Origin: Symsagittifera roscoffensis
Lineage: Eukaryota; Xenacoelomorpha; Acoela; Convolutidae
DNA length: 64,000 nt
Assembly (NCBI RefSeq): GCF_963678635.1
Contig: NC_087065.1
Coordinates: forward strand, 51,653,858-51,717,857
Direction of reading: 5' to 3'
Numbering within the stretch: position 1 is the first letter of the stretch; each line of letters starts with the position of its first letter. The translations under genes were made by a program, and so were the position numbers. The notes under the pieces were generated by a model, which searched no databases, was not told where the DNA came from, and saw only the letters and a program-made list of their open reading frames with translations. Positions 45,801 through 51,299 of the stretch are shown here, in pieces.

Positions 45801-46362
45801 AAATTATGGGTCGAGCAGAGTCAAATCATCGGTCGAAAACCTCAGCCAATGTAAAAAAATATCTCAGCAAAAGCGAACAAATATTCTTTTACTAAATTGC
45901 CTTTTTTATTTTTGTTGAAACCCCAATCCAAACCCACTCCCCTTACCCAATTTTACATCCACCCCTCCACCCCCAAAGTAGCCGAGCTTGACGTAGTAAT
46001 AAAACTGGAAAAAAAAGTGGTCCCAAATTTACTCACACTGAATCAGCCATGATAGTAAGAGTGTCTGCGATTGCGACCATCAACATACAGGACAGAGACG
46101 CACGATTGACGCCCATCTTCAGAAGCACAGTTATTGTCAGCAGATTACAGGTGAGAGCCACGCACCCACAGATGCAGTACACAACAGTTAGGGCTTGAAA
46201 CACTGGATGAAGATTTTTTTCTACTGCTGAATTAGGAAAATCAGGAAAAATGGTAGAATAAGTGTCGTTATCCATTTTTACAGGAAATTTTTTAAGTTCT
46301 GATGTGGAAGGTGCGAACAATTGGACAAAAATGGTCAAATTTTTAAACAAAGAAACGTCCAA
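12187..46362 (-). CDS. Rhodopsin-like GPCR, four exons over 34 kb
   Basis: The exons are 46362-46037, 28297-28107, 27103-26899 and 12871-12187. Splice sites are AGT|GTGAGT, TTTTAG|CAAC, CAG|GTATAA, TTTCAG|TGAAC, TTGAG|GTACAC and TTTCAG|AGAG. Junction phases are 2, 1 and 2 and agree on both sides, giving one 468-residue reading frame. TM1 is about residues 56-81 (with CNLLTITVL), TM2 89-111, TM3 122-148 with Cys121 at its start and FDRY 144-147, and TM4 165-187. Cys198 lies in loop 2. TM5 is 206-233 (with Pro225), TM6 261-285 and TM7 304-328, followed by a tail of about 130 residues. It should be a plasma-membrane receptor; the ligand is unknown and a peptide is only a guess. TM6 lacks CWxP, and TM7 has LNMTIAFVVF where NPxxY is usual. 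A second possible start is Met30 (46275). Confidence 0.9.
12872..13709. other. GPCR intron 3, unique part
   Basis: AT-rich intron sequence. No gene or clear repeat seen; the overlapping ORFs at 13167-13587 show no domain or codon signal. Confidence 0.5.
13710..14240 (+). repeat. Hairpin-headed dispersed repeat, copy a
   Basis: About 530 bp. The head is CTGCTCATATCAGGGCGAAG followed by CCCTGAATGTTCCGACTGCC, which forms a CAGGGC-GAA-GCCCTG hairpin. The body includes CATCCCCCCACACGCCAT and CTCCGCTTACGCGTT, and the tail ends TTTCGTATCGAAAATCGGAAC. GTTCCGAC near the head and GTCGGAAC at the tail of sister copies are inverted repeats. Non-coding, MITE-like. Confidence 0.8.
14326..14822 (+). repeat. 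Hairpin-headed dispersed repeat, copy b
   Basis: Same family and orientation as copy a, 86 bp further on, more diverged. The head hairpin is damaged (GGGCGAAGCACCGAATG) and the tail is shortened. Confidence 0.78.
14823..15590. other. GPCR intron 3, no feature seen
   Basis: AT-rich intron sequence between two repeat families. Nothing recognised. Confidence 0.45.
15591..16225. repeat. 635-bp foldback element with long terminal inverted repeats
   Basis: The left end starts GGACACAATGAATAAAATTT and the right end, reverse-complemented, starts GGACAACACGAACAAAATTT. Both continue through CAAA(T/C)TGGGT and TAGACAAAA. An inner pair (AGTCAATCAAGAATTC against AATTCTTGATTGACTAAAAG) extends the fold. 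Non-coding; a MITE or foldback transposon remnant. Confidence 0.78.
16226..17009. other. GPCR intron 3, no feature seen
   Basis: AT-rich; short ORFs on both strands have no recognisable content. Confidence 0.45.
17010..17225. repeat. Cluster of TAATCGATTA / TAATCAATTA palindromes
   Basis: At least five sites of the form ATAATCNATTATAA occur in about 215 bp (near 17020, 17090, 17135, 17170 and 17211), plus several half sites. The spacing is irregular. TAAT-N2-ATTA is the known P2-type dimer site of paired-class homeodomains, but low-complexity drift can also make this. Confidence 0.6.
17226..17894. other. GPCR intron 3 with one repeat-head fragment
   Basis: Mostly featureless. 17690-17720 (AAGCCCTGAATGTCCCGACTGCTC) is a lone head of the hairpin-headed repeat. 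17840-17880 holds a short tandem duplication around CGGAGCTTATCTTGAA. Confidence 0.5.
17895..18330 (-). repeat. Hairpin-headed dispersed repeat, copy c
   Basis: Inverted copy: the head, GGCAGTCGGAACATTCAGTG followed by CTTCGCCCTGAT, is at 18288-18320. The body is readable to about 17895, where the tail is lost. Confidence 0.78.
18331..19666. other. GPCR intron 3, no feature seen
   Basis: AT-rich intron sequence without a supported gene. The ORFs at 18805-19173 overlap on both strands and have no recognisable domain. Confidence 0.45.
19667..19751. repeat. 85-bp near-perfect palindrome
   Basis: The left arm starts GCGATTGTTCAAATTAT and the right arm ends ATAATTTGAACAATCGC. The centre is AATTAGTAATT. 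The arms are about 40 bases with one or two mismatches, so the single strand would form a long hairpin. Confidence 0.88.
19835..20478 (+). repeat. Hairpin-headed dispersed repeat, copy d (with extra tails)
   Basis: A tail fragment at 19835-19883 abuts the head of a full copy starting at 19886 (GACTGCTCGTATCAGGGCGA). The full copy ends GTCGGAAC at 20422. A second copy of the last 50 bases (CCACCCCGAGTACAAG...) follows to 20478, a head-to-tail pattern. Confidence 0.8.
20479..20851. other. GPCR intron 3, no feature seen
   Basis: Nothing recognised before the gap. Confidence 0.4.
20852..21051. other. Assembly gap (200 N)
   Basis: Exactly 200 undetermined bases. The right flank (21052-21130) is the tail of another hairpin-headed repeat (AAAATGGCTAGTTATAAAAG..., CACCCCGAGCAAAAATATTC). 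The gap therefore falls inside that repeat. Confidence 0.98.
21052..21140 (+). repeat. Hairpin-headed dispersed repeat, copy e (tail only)
   Basis: Tail of the family directly after the N gap; the head is hidden by the gap. Confidence 0.7.
21240..21815 (-). mobile_element. 3' part of a low-AT element, fused to gypsy copy 2
   Basis: Read on the minus strand it parallels 37340-38010. The shared blocks include TTGGTTCTC, TTGCGATT and, most clearly, CACCAACATAATCCTTTCGG followed by GATTGTGGATCA, against CACCAACTTAGCCCTTTCAG and GATTGTGGATAG. It has a roughly 50-bp tandem repeat at 21685-21775 containing GGTACTAAACTCGGGTTCCA twice. It ends abruptly at 21815 where the gypsy gag begins. No coding capacity. 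Confidence 0.7.
21816..22450 (-). pseudogene. Gag capsid region, copy 2 (truncated)
   Basis: The frame 22299-22027 carries MVFTGTDPEYSVEDYLNAV and DGAAQKWFSV, matching copy 1. The next capsid part (LVRKAYSL region) is frameshifted and cut at 21815. Copy 2 has NPYLMGGLSITSKKPM, so the two copies differ at several residues and derive from separate insertions. Confidence 0.85.
22451..23499 (-). pseudogene. Gag linker, copy 2
   Basis: A 102-codon open piece at 23119-22811 (NGTRNLTQQDIQTPSHF, then a Thr/Pro/Lys-rich region) is preceded upstream in the same frame by IHEDYVKAFPLTTDATPLNY. Frame changes separate it from both the N-terminal domain and the capsid. Confidence 0.7.
23500..24030 (-). pseudogene. 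Gag N-terminal domain, copy 2
   Basis: 176 codons are open, better preserved than in copy 1. They include SPSDESPDENSVFPFLINSL, PCRADFPEIKIKRQIVDHYL and RRANSIFTNDVFAII. The start codon is GTG where copy 1 has ATG, so the normal start is mutated. The family fold is not recognised. Confidence 0.75.
24040..24450 (-). pseudogene. Small basic ORF upstream of gag, copy 2 (broken)
   Basis: Homologous to 7911-8372. It has the same basic C-terminal part and an SDSE patch, but stops and indels break the N-terminal half. Confidence 0.6.
24451..25616 (-). other. Leader and primer-binding site of gypsy copy 2
   Basis: Non-coding and similar to 8373-9577. It holds the AAGCCTTGATGATC repeats at 24817-24920. 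The primer-binding site TGGTGCGACC is at 25614-25605. Confidence 0.7.
25617..26027 (-). repeat. 5' LTR of gypsy copy 2 (411 bp)
   Basis: It runs TGGAACC...AACTCA on the minus strand. Same length as the copy 1 LTR; the hairpin at 25884-25909 has one mismatch. Confidence 0.85.
26028..26898. other. GPCR intron 3, left of exon 3
   Basis: No gene supported. The ORF at 26013-26318 starts inside the gypsy LTR and has no recognisable domain. A short repeat, AACGAGACAATTC or ACCGAGACAATTC, occurs twice (26250 and 26420). Confidence 0.45.
26899..27103 (-). CDS. GPCR exon 3 (TM4 end, loop, TM5)
   Basis: The 205-bp exon starts after TTTTTCAG. It encodes NILLTGLVMTGSVYF, a loop with Cys198, and TM5 (AGLFLYFVAPSVSILILV) followed by a basic KRLRKKL. 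It ends in phase 2 at GTACAC. Confidence 0.9.
27104..28106. other. GPCR intron 2
   Basis: A 1.0-kb intron. 27150-27440 is crowded with TTGCAAG, CTTGCAA and related short words on both strands, a degenerate simple repeat. No ORF with recognisable content. Confidence 0.55.
28107..28297 (-). CDS. GPCR exon 2 (TM3, FDRY, loop 2)
   Basis: The 191-bp exon encodes NCIWDFELGESC, TM3 and the FDRYLAV motif, ending in WYPVKCFA. The acceptor is TTTTAG at 28303-28298 and the donor GTATAA begins at 28106. The reading frame differs from the longest ORF at this place; only this frame gives receptor sequence and joins both neighbours in phase. Confidence 0.9.
28298..29370. other. GPCR intron 1, right of exon 2
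   Basis: AT-rich, nothing recognised; the ORF at 28738-28998 has no domain signal. Confidence 0.45.
29371..31390. repeat. Tandem satellite A (84-86 bp period)
   Basis: Degenerate units contain GCGAACCGATTCAGTCTATG, a run with TTGAAATATTTCAAAGTTTC, and ATAGCTTGAAAAGCTTGCTT. The unit marker recurs near 29374, 29461, 29545, 29629, 29713 and 29799, giving a period of 84-86 bp. About 23 units fit. Units become more diverged to the right. Confidence 0.88.
31391..33500. repeat. Tandem satellite B (about 164 bp period) with inserted A block
   Basis: The unit marker TTTAGTTTCCGAGATGTGAC recurs (32263, 32427, 33066, 33229). Pairs are 163-164 bp apart. 32556-32920 is a roughly 90% copy of the A-type block 30816-31170, and the B block 32920-33300 repeats 32120-32500. 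This shows a segmental duplication of a mixed A-B unit. Confidence 0.82.
33501..34522. repeat. 509-bp tandem duplication, two near-identical units
   Basis: Units 33501-34009 and 34010-34518 (+4) differ at one base that I can find (CTGGGGCAACC versus CTGGGACAACC). No ORF. Both lie at the right end of the satellite region. Confidence 0.92.
34523..35745. other. GPCR intron 1, no feature seen
   Basis: Moderately AT-rich; short ORFs at 34923-35120 and 35447-35680 lack recognisable content. Confidence 0.45.
35746..38030 (+). mobile_element. Low-AT non-coding element with repeated hairpins
   Basis: Composition changes sharply from the flanks: many runs of CCC and GGG (CCCCGGACCC-like words, GGTTCCCGGAAG) and no ORF of note over 2.3 kb. 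37340-37645 holds five hairpins of the type GGTTCTC-loop-GAGAAC. The right 0.6 kb is related to 21240-21815, so the sequence is a repeat family. A non-autonomous retroelement is likely, but I could not find LTRs or a target duplication. Confidence 0.6.
38031..39052. other. GPCR intron 1 with one repeat-head fragment
   Basis: AT-rich. 38665-38708 (GAGCAGTCGGAACATTGGGG...) is a head fragment of the hairpin-headed repeat on the minus strand. Otherwise nothing seen. Confidence 0.5.
39253..39557 (+). repeat. 5' LTR of second gypsy element
   Basis: Pairs with 44626-44931 and ends ...TTTTTCTCA. Its start has TT where the 3' LTR has TG. TATATAA at 39468-39474 is a plausible TATA box; the 3' LTR has lost it (TTATCTAA). 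Confidence 0.9.
39558..39575 (+). promoter_or_regulatory. Primer-binding site of second gypsy element
   Basis: TGGCGCAGCCAGCAGGAT starts directly after the LTR. TGGCGCAG-type sites are used by many gypsy elements; a serine tRNA is a possible primer, with mismatches. Confidence 0.7.
39600..40637 (+). pseudogene. Gag of second gypsy element
   Basis: From about 39988 one frame reads EQRILRDVFVVDMSNK, a TAG, then ELCRSIKTPDEVYRFALSYE and LGYKYAKTY, followed by a GGYRRPFQRG basic stretch. The nucleocapsid part shows a CCHC knuckle, CNFCRKTEHYERTC, at about 40348-40390, and a damaged first knuckle, KCFT...QFYDKCP, just before it. Two frameshifts and at least two stops break the gene. Capsid and nucleocapsid roles are inferred from position. 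Confidence 0.82.
40637..40965 (+). pseudogene. Aspartic protease of second gypsy element
   Basis: The frame contains TQAWIDSGSPISIFTIGEL with the catalytic DSG, and closes with PSIIGRDLMPELGL, the usual second conserved motif of retropepsins of this group. The frame continues into RT without a stop. Confidence 0.85.
40966..41820 (+). pseudogene. Reverse transcriptase of second gypsy element (active site mutated)
   Basis: The start of RT is clear (LPITLHEKVDKEIDKLLAHW, VSPIFITVKKDGSVKI). A disrupted piece follows (41270-41490), then LYGLTTIPAKLPRVMDAII and HAFIDVILVISKGSE. The catalytic pair is F-I-D-V, so the second Asp of the YxDD-type motif is Val. The thumb (NKCAWLGHQITKSGF) is present. 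The frame ends at 41820 with the start of the connection to RNase H lost. Confidence 0.88.
41837..42043 (+). pseudogene. RNase H tail remnant of second gypsy element
   Basis: Only the end of the domain is left: GLTGYLSRHPAGEASL corresponds to the conserved ADYLSRHP-like end of gypsy RNase H. The catalytic part is deleted between 41820 and 41837. Confidence 0.7.
42190..43330 (+). pseudogene. Integrase of second gypsy element
   Basis: The zinc-binding region reads IHCFHHDRANMFDAAGD and later DDSKKC. One Cys of the HHCC set is Ser. The core has FDFWGPIEYL (first Asp), IFMDQSSSFTSKAV (second Asp) and HRATGCVERTICSL (Glu). The frame is broken near 43080 and by a TAG at about 43128. The region 42190-42600 holds the preceding spacer, with VDARLEAVTTAVRDVQC and VYPANVVMS-like pieces. 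Confidence 0.85.
43331..44400 (+). pseudogene. Charged 3' coding region of second gypsy element
   Basis: After integrase come two hydrophilic, broken open stretches. 43598-43783 holds GPAPSGKKKQGNLEG and LLFQRFKDQNQRFKQL. 44077-44391 holds KSSKKRRNVRRNKDWSHIRA and EKFQESERR. They are rich in Lys, Arg, Glu and Ser and have no catalytic motif. They may be the integrase C-terminal extension or a separate element gene; I do not recognise them. Confidence 0.5.
44626..44931 (+). repeat. 3' LTR of second gypsy element
   Basis: Starts TGTCTTC after the purine-rich GTTGAGGGAG and ends TTTTTCTCA. Roughly 90% similar to the 5' LTR by eye. Confidence 0.9.
44960..45260 (+). repeat. Copy of left flank plus start of an LTR
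   Basis: 44963-45180 repeats the sequence left of the 5' LTR (39055-39252: TAGGAGTTTAAAATGGGAAA..., CCAAACTTGCAAAAATAAGT). It then runs into a third partial LTR start (CTTTATTCAATAGTGTCTTA and on, to about 45260). It includes an internal 60-bp tandem repeat (ACCAATAAAAGTTAGAAAAA twice). Confidence 0.82.
45261..46036. other. GPCR intron 1, next to exon 1
   Basis: No gene seen. 45687-45775 contains an imperfect inverted repeat, CGACTCATGATTTGACC against GGTCGAATCATGAGACG. Confidence 0.5.
46037..46362 (-). CDS. GPCR exon 1 (N-terminus, TM1, TM2)
   Basis: It encodes an extracellular N-terminus with an NDT glycosylation site, then TM1 and TM2 (MLMVAIADTLTIMADS). It ends at a strong donor, GTGAGT at 46036-46031, in phase 2. 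Start choice: ATG 46362 or in-frame ATG 46275. The nearer one would leave about 25 residues before TM1, which is also plausible. Confidence 0.88.
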
Positions 46363-47344
46363 TTAGCCTTTAATAATTATTCTTCACTGGGTCTTTTTGA
46401 AAAGGAAATGCCCACTCGAAAAAAAGAAAAGGACGAATTTAGGCCAATCGAATTGATGGAAAGAAACAAAAACAAAATCAGGTCAATGTTATTTCAGTTT
46501 TGATTCATAAATTTTACTGATTCATCTTATAGATATAGAGAGGATTTTTTCTAAAAATAAATTTAGTAAGTGGTGTTACTTTTTAAAGTCTTCAATGACT
46601 CATAGCTCGCACCGAAGTTCCATAGAAGTTAATCTACAACTGCAATTTTAGGATAAACGGTAAAATTTCTCCCCCTAATTTATCTACAGAAGAACAGGGT
46701 TGACAAAAATACGTAACATACTGTTTCATTAAATTTCAAAGATCAAGAAAAATAGCATGACAAGCATTTTTTCCATACTATGAAATTTTATGATAAGCAT
46801 TTTTTCCACTCTGGAATTAAAACAACCTTTTTGCCATATTTTTTATCACAACGATTTCATGAAAAAAGAAAGAGCAAGTTTTTGTATGATAAACATTTTT
46901 TTATTCTATGAAATTGTAAAACAAGCATTTTTCCTAAAAGAGAAAACAAAAAATGTTCGTTTTAAAATTTTTCGTTTCATCCGAAACACACTAACCAAAG
47001 ATTTTCTGTCATAAGATAACCCAGATTTGAACTTGAAGATACAACACAGACAAACTGCATTTGATGATATTTGCCATGTAAGTGAAAGTTAACATTTTCA
47101 CACAGAAGTATGTAGCAAAAACGTAACTGTTTGAAAATGGCTAGAAAATTTTTTAGGATTACTTTACTTCCGCGGTTGAGGCCTATTTTTCTTGCAAATT
47201 TGTGTTTATCTTCGCATCTGAAGCCGAAAAAATCAAAGCTTATAAGCAAATGCTCTGAGGCGTTTTTTTCCCAGACAAATTTTGATTATTTTGTTTATCG
47301 CAAAATATTATCAAAAAAAGTTTCGTTTTAAATTATCCAAAAAA
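46363..47344. other. Region upstream of GPCR exon 1
   Basis: The promoter of the GPCR gene should lie here, but no clear motif stands out. 46750-46940 has repeated ATGATAAGCATTTTTTC-like words. On the minus strand 47125-47010 could be read as an exon (acceptor TTTCAAACAG, then VFATYFCVKMLTFTYMANII), but no partner exon was found. Confidence 0.4.
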
Positions 47345-47672
47345 CCATTTACGAGTGACCATGTTTGGTAAAGCTATGAGGGTTTAAACATTGCCAATTT
47401 TGCTAAAATGTGATAACAAACGCGCGACACATTTTGTGCTAATAACGTGTCAGCGGAAACTGAATCCGGAATGAAAAATCACTCCAACTTATATGGTTTT
47501 TCATACCGTTTAGCTACATGTAAACTTAACATAGAGTGTGCGGGATAAAAACCTCAAAAAAGAACATATTTTAGTTTTTTTTTGAAATTTTCATCAGCTT
47601 TCAAAAAAAGACGAATCTATTAAATTTTAAAGACAGTCGGAGCAATTAAGGTTTCGACCTGATGTGAGTAGC
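47345..47672 (-). repeat. Hairpin-headed dispersed repeat, copy f (diverged)
   Basis: Body words (AACGTGTCAGCGGAAACTGAATCCGGA as a decayed form) precede a damaged head, GACAGTCGGAGCAATTAAGG, at 47632. Shortened and diverged. Confidence 0.6.
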
Positions 47673-47894
47673 CATGTTAAACTATAGTATTGTGTATTGT
47701 ATGTGATAATAGGAAGAGACAACTTTTCATCTTGTTTTTTTTCCTAATAGCAAAAGTTTAGTGCAATTCAAATCGATTCATTTGCGAAACAAAACTTTTT
47801 TGAAAAAAAAAAGAAAGTGATCATTAGAACTTGTTTTTTTTTACTCCGACATTACTCAGAGAGTGACAAAATAGCAAAATAGCTTTGCTCGCCA

Positions 47895-48065
47895 TGTTTT
47901 TTTTCTCCGGGCAAATTTCGACTTTTTAACTACCCATTTTGACAATTTTTTGGGTTCAACTTAAAGTGTTGTTGTCCTGAGCTCCAGTTTAATAAATAGT
48001 TCAACTGTGATTATTTACTCCAAGTTATGGGGTTAAAAGTTTGGCAATATGGTCAAATTGAGACA
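47895..48065 (-). repeat. Hairpin-headed dispersed repeat, copy g (tail half)
   Basis: CAAATTTCGACTTTTTAACT, GTTGTTGTCCTGAGCTCCAG and TTGGCAATATGGTCAAATTG follow the family order on the minus strand. The head is missing. Confidence 0.65.
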
Positions 48066-48139
48066 ATTTTCATCAGATTTTTCAATTCTTTTCACTCGGA
48101 ATCGCAAATCGTGGTTTCGCTGAGAACCGATCAGTCATC

Positions 48140-49071
48140 GGATTTTTGTAAGCCTGCTTCTGCCCATGTTTTGATCACGCCGAGGAATTCTTTTTGGTTA
48201 TCAACAGATTTGTTTACAGGTTGCTGAATTAGAGAATGTACTTTGTTCTTTACAGAATTATAATTATCGTCATTATTGATATATATTTTTTGAACTTACA
48301 TTGCGAGATGTCCCTTTGTAAAATTGCAGCTACATTTCATACACTGATTCTTTCTTTCAAAATGTAGGATTGGTACCCAATTTACATTGAAACTTGGATA
48401 AACTTTAGGCTGGTAATTTTGGAATTTTGCCCTGTGGGTCATATTGAGACGCCGAATATCGTTTTTTCTCATGTTGTTAATGAGAGTACCTCGGATCCAT
48501 TCCTCTTCTCCGCTGGATATATCATATTTTCTGGCTAATTTGGTGCGGCTCTCCAGAACTGTTCGTGATTTTCTCGATATATTTGTCTTCTGTTCAACAC
48601 CTTGTGACGTTCGAAGAGATTTTTTGTTTTTTGTTTTCTGATGAAGCGAGGTTCGTGGAAGTCTGGGTTAGGATTTTCATTTTGGTGAACCTTTGGTCGA
48701 ATTTTTTTCCCTCGTTTCTTAAGGCTAGACTTGAATCTGATTTTTTGTCCGCTTTCCTGTCTCATCCTGCCGATCAGCCTTTCCTTGAATTTGAATATCG
48801 CACTTTTTCGTCTCTGTGTCTTCGTTTTTCTTCCAGGTTTCCGGCTAATCTTGCCGCCTTGTTTTCATCTTCTGGGGCGTCTTCGATTGTTTCCGGAGCC
48901 ACTATTTTCCGATCCGAAGGATTAATGAGGTTATCAATGCCGATGTTCTCTTCGGCTATCAAGACCAATTGATACTTATCACTTTAATCTTCCCGCGAAA
49001 TAGGGGGTCGAACGCGTGTTTTAGCCAGAATGGAGGTACTTCTCTTATGCCAGATTCGTTGTTTGACTGCG
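48140..49071 (-). pseudogene. Unrecognised charged protein remnant with a Cys/His motif
   Basis: The minus strand starts with MAQSNNESGIREVPPFWLKH at 49071. It changes frame to IAEENIGIDNLINPSDRKIV (to 48774), then again to a Lys/Arg-rich piece (48765-48535). A fourth piece follows with KYDISSGEEEWIRGTLINNM and KNQCMKCSCNFTKGHLA (about 48530-48297). The last has a C-x2-C then GH arrangement that could be a broken zinc knuckle. It stops at AT|GTAAGT, a consensus donor. Further down, after ATTCAG, an open stretch reads QPVNKSVDNQKEFLGVIKTW to a stop near 48143, but the phases do not join. This may be a retroelement gag or a host gene remnant; I do not recognise the family. Confidence 0.45.
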
Positions 49072-49274
49072 CCATATTTTAAATATAAAATAGTATCCCC
49101 CCAAAATGCTAAAGTAAGCTGAACTAGAATAAAAGAAAAAGAATTAGAGCTGTAGTAAAAGTGGTCTATAAAAAACGAACAGTGAAGCTTGAGGTCAGGC
49201 ATAATCAAACACATCAGTAATTAAAATTATATGAACAATCACAAAAAGCTTTCTATTAGTCATTTAGACTTCGA

Positions 49275-50790
49275 GAGAGCAACCAAAAGAGGAGATGTCA
49301 AATTGGAACAAAACTGTGAATGGATAGTAACAAATGAACAGATGTGAACGTTTTCTCCATAAATCAAGTTGCCGCTTGAACGAGTTTAATACAACTGTTT
49401 TTGTAACCTCACAGAGGGGTTGAAAATTTTACAGTTGTGATTTTTTTTCGACTTTTTTTGTGGTACATGGGCTTAAATCACAGAAAAGATCTTTTTCCAC
49501 TCCTCCAAGCTAATTTTCAGTTTGAGACCATAGTGTGCACTGGATAAGATTTAGTGATGTGTGGAGATCACTGCAATCCAGAAACAAGTCTTTAAACATT
49601 AAAAACTTTTTCAGAAAGGTTAAAGAAAACGAAAAAAAGGAAGGTTAAAAAGAGCGTCCTTGATGAGGAGTCAGCAAACAGTTTACGAAATACACAGTTT
49701 GGTCGCAAAGTTCCATTTTTTGTTTCAATTCTGAAATCGATGCTGAGAAAAATTCAAAATGGGAATTGGAGAAGAGATGTTTTACATTTTATTGCAAAAC
49801 ACACTTTGTATTTATAATTTTTTACCATGTTTCTTAACCGTTTTGATTTTCGAGCTAGACAACTAAGTCTTTTTGCAGTTTGAAGACTGAAAGCAAGACC
49901 TATGCTGTAAGCATGTAGTGAATTTTCAGTTCTTGGCCCTTTTCCACTTCCTCTTTTTTCCATTTTAGCATTTTCTCAGTTACTTAATGTTATTATGGCT
50001 AAAACAACGATGAAATTATGAAGACGAAATCAGCAACGAAAAGAGGGGATGTCATATTGGAACGAAACTGAGCATGGATAGTAACAAATGAACAGATGTG
50101 AACGTTTTCTCCATAAATCAAGTTGCCTCTTGAACGAGTTTAATACAACTGTTTTGTAACCTCACAGAGGGGTTGAAAACTTTACAATTGTGTTTTTTTT
50201 TTCGACTTTTTTGTGGTACATGGGCTTACATCACAGAAAAGGTCTTTTTCCACTCCTCCAAGCTATCTTTCATTTTGAGACGATAGTGTGCACTGGATAA
50301 GATTTAGTGATGTGTGTAGATCACTGCAATCCAGAGACAAGTCTTTGAACATTAAAAATTTTCGGAAAGGTTAAAGAAAACGAAAGAAAAAAGGAAGGTT
50401 AAAAAGAGCGTCCTTGAATAGGAATCAGCAAACAGTTTACGACATACACAGTTTGGTCGCAAAGTTCCATTTTTTTGTTTTAATTCTGAAATTGATGTTA
50501 AGAAAAATTCCAAAAGGGAACTGGAGAAGAGATTTTTTACATTTCATAGCAAAATGAACTTTGTATTTGTAAATTTTTACCATTTTTCTTAACGTTTTCG
50601 ATTCTCGAACTAGAAAACTAAGTCTTTTTGCAGTTTGAAGACTGAAAGCAAGACCTATTCTGTAAGCATGTAGTAAATTTTCAGTTCTCGGCCCTTTTCC
50701 ACTTCCCCTCCCCCTTTTTTCATTTTAGCATTTTCTCAGTTACTTAACGTTATTATGGCTAAAACAACGATGAAATTATGAAGAAGAAAT
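49275..50790. repeat. 755-bp tandem duplication
   Basis: Two units, about 49275-50025 and 50030-50790, each start near AAAAGAGG(A/G)GATGTCA and share GAACAGATGTGAACGTTTTC. They end GCTAAAACAACGATGAAATT. They differ by scattered substitutions and small indels (low-90s percent by eye). Each unit's end carries the CCCTTTTCCACTTCC motif of the MITE family that crowds 58.8-64 kb. Confidence 0.82.
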
Positions 50791-50883
50791 TTGTGACAAT
50801 TGTTTGTTTGTTCACTTTGTCAAGTTTCATTGCCTTGTAGTTTTTCGAAATCGAAATTCGGCTCTACAACTATCTTCCCCTAC

Positions 50884-51280
50884 TGTTAATATTACATAGC
50901 ATTGAAGTATAGTATAAAATCAGTATATCTGCTTAGCATTACCAGCCATATAGCCCAGCGTATACATAGTGCGTTACGGGGAGTTCGGCGCGGGTTCGAT
51001 TCTCACCTAAGTCGTTTCAATTGAGAATCCTATTTGAGCCAAACCTGACAAAAGACAAAATGCTAATATTTTAATCGGTTCAAAATTGGTTTGCAATTGA
51101 CTTTCTGTTAATTCAACCGCGTGAGCTGAATTTGATTTCATAGAAAAAATTATAAATCAGCGCATGATCAACCCCACTATTTTGGCTTGATACGTTTTTT
51201 GTAGTCACAATCTTTTGACCATATTTGGTGAATATGAAACCGATTCTGTTTTGTTTTTACCGTATAAATTGAACAGATTA
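50884..51280 (+). repeat. 5' LTR of BEL/Pao element
   Basis: It starts TGTTAATATTACATAGC and pairs with 58188-58583 through its whole length. It contains a tRNA-like block at about 50952-51010. Confidence 0.85.
50945..51012 (+). promoter_or_regulatory. tRNA-like segment in 5' LTR (A and B box)
   Basis: TAGCCCAGC fits the A-box consensus TRGCNNAGY. GGTTCGATTC fits the B-box GGTTCGANNC and begins 42 bases after the A box, as in a tRNA. The T-arm GCGGG-TTCGATT-CTCAC is nearly paired. The anticodon arm is shortened, so it is not a functional tRNA. The 3' LTR has the same block at about 58253-58312. Confidence 0.7.
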
Positions 51281-51283
51281 TTT

Positions 51284-51299
51284 TGGTGCCGTGACTCGG
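51284..51299 (+). promoter_or_regulatory. Primer-binding site (tRNA-His type)
   Basis: TGGTGCCGTGACTCGG lies three bases after the LTR. It is complementary to the well-known 3' end of animal tRNA-His (CCGAGTCACGGCACCA) over all 16 bases. Confidence 0.85.

Noticed and set aside
46977-47249. Additional GPCR exon or second receptor upstream of exon 1
   Set aside because: One frame is hydrophobic and follows an acceptor-like TTTCAAACAG, but no phase-matching partner exon or receptor motif was found.
50945-51012. A real tRNA gene
   Set aside because: The anticodon arm is shortened, there is no acceptor-stem pairing, and the same block occurs in both LTRs of the BEL element.
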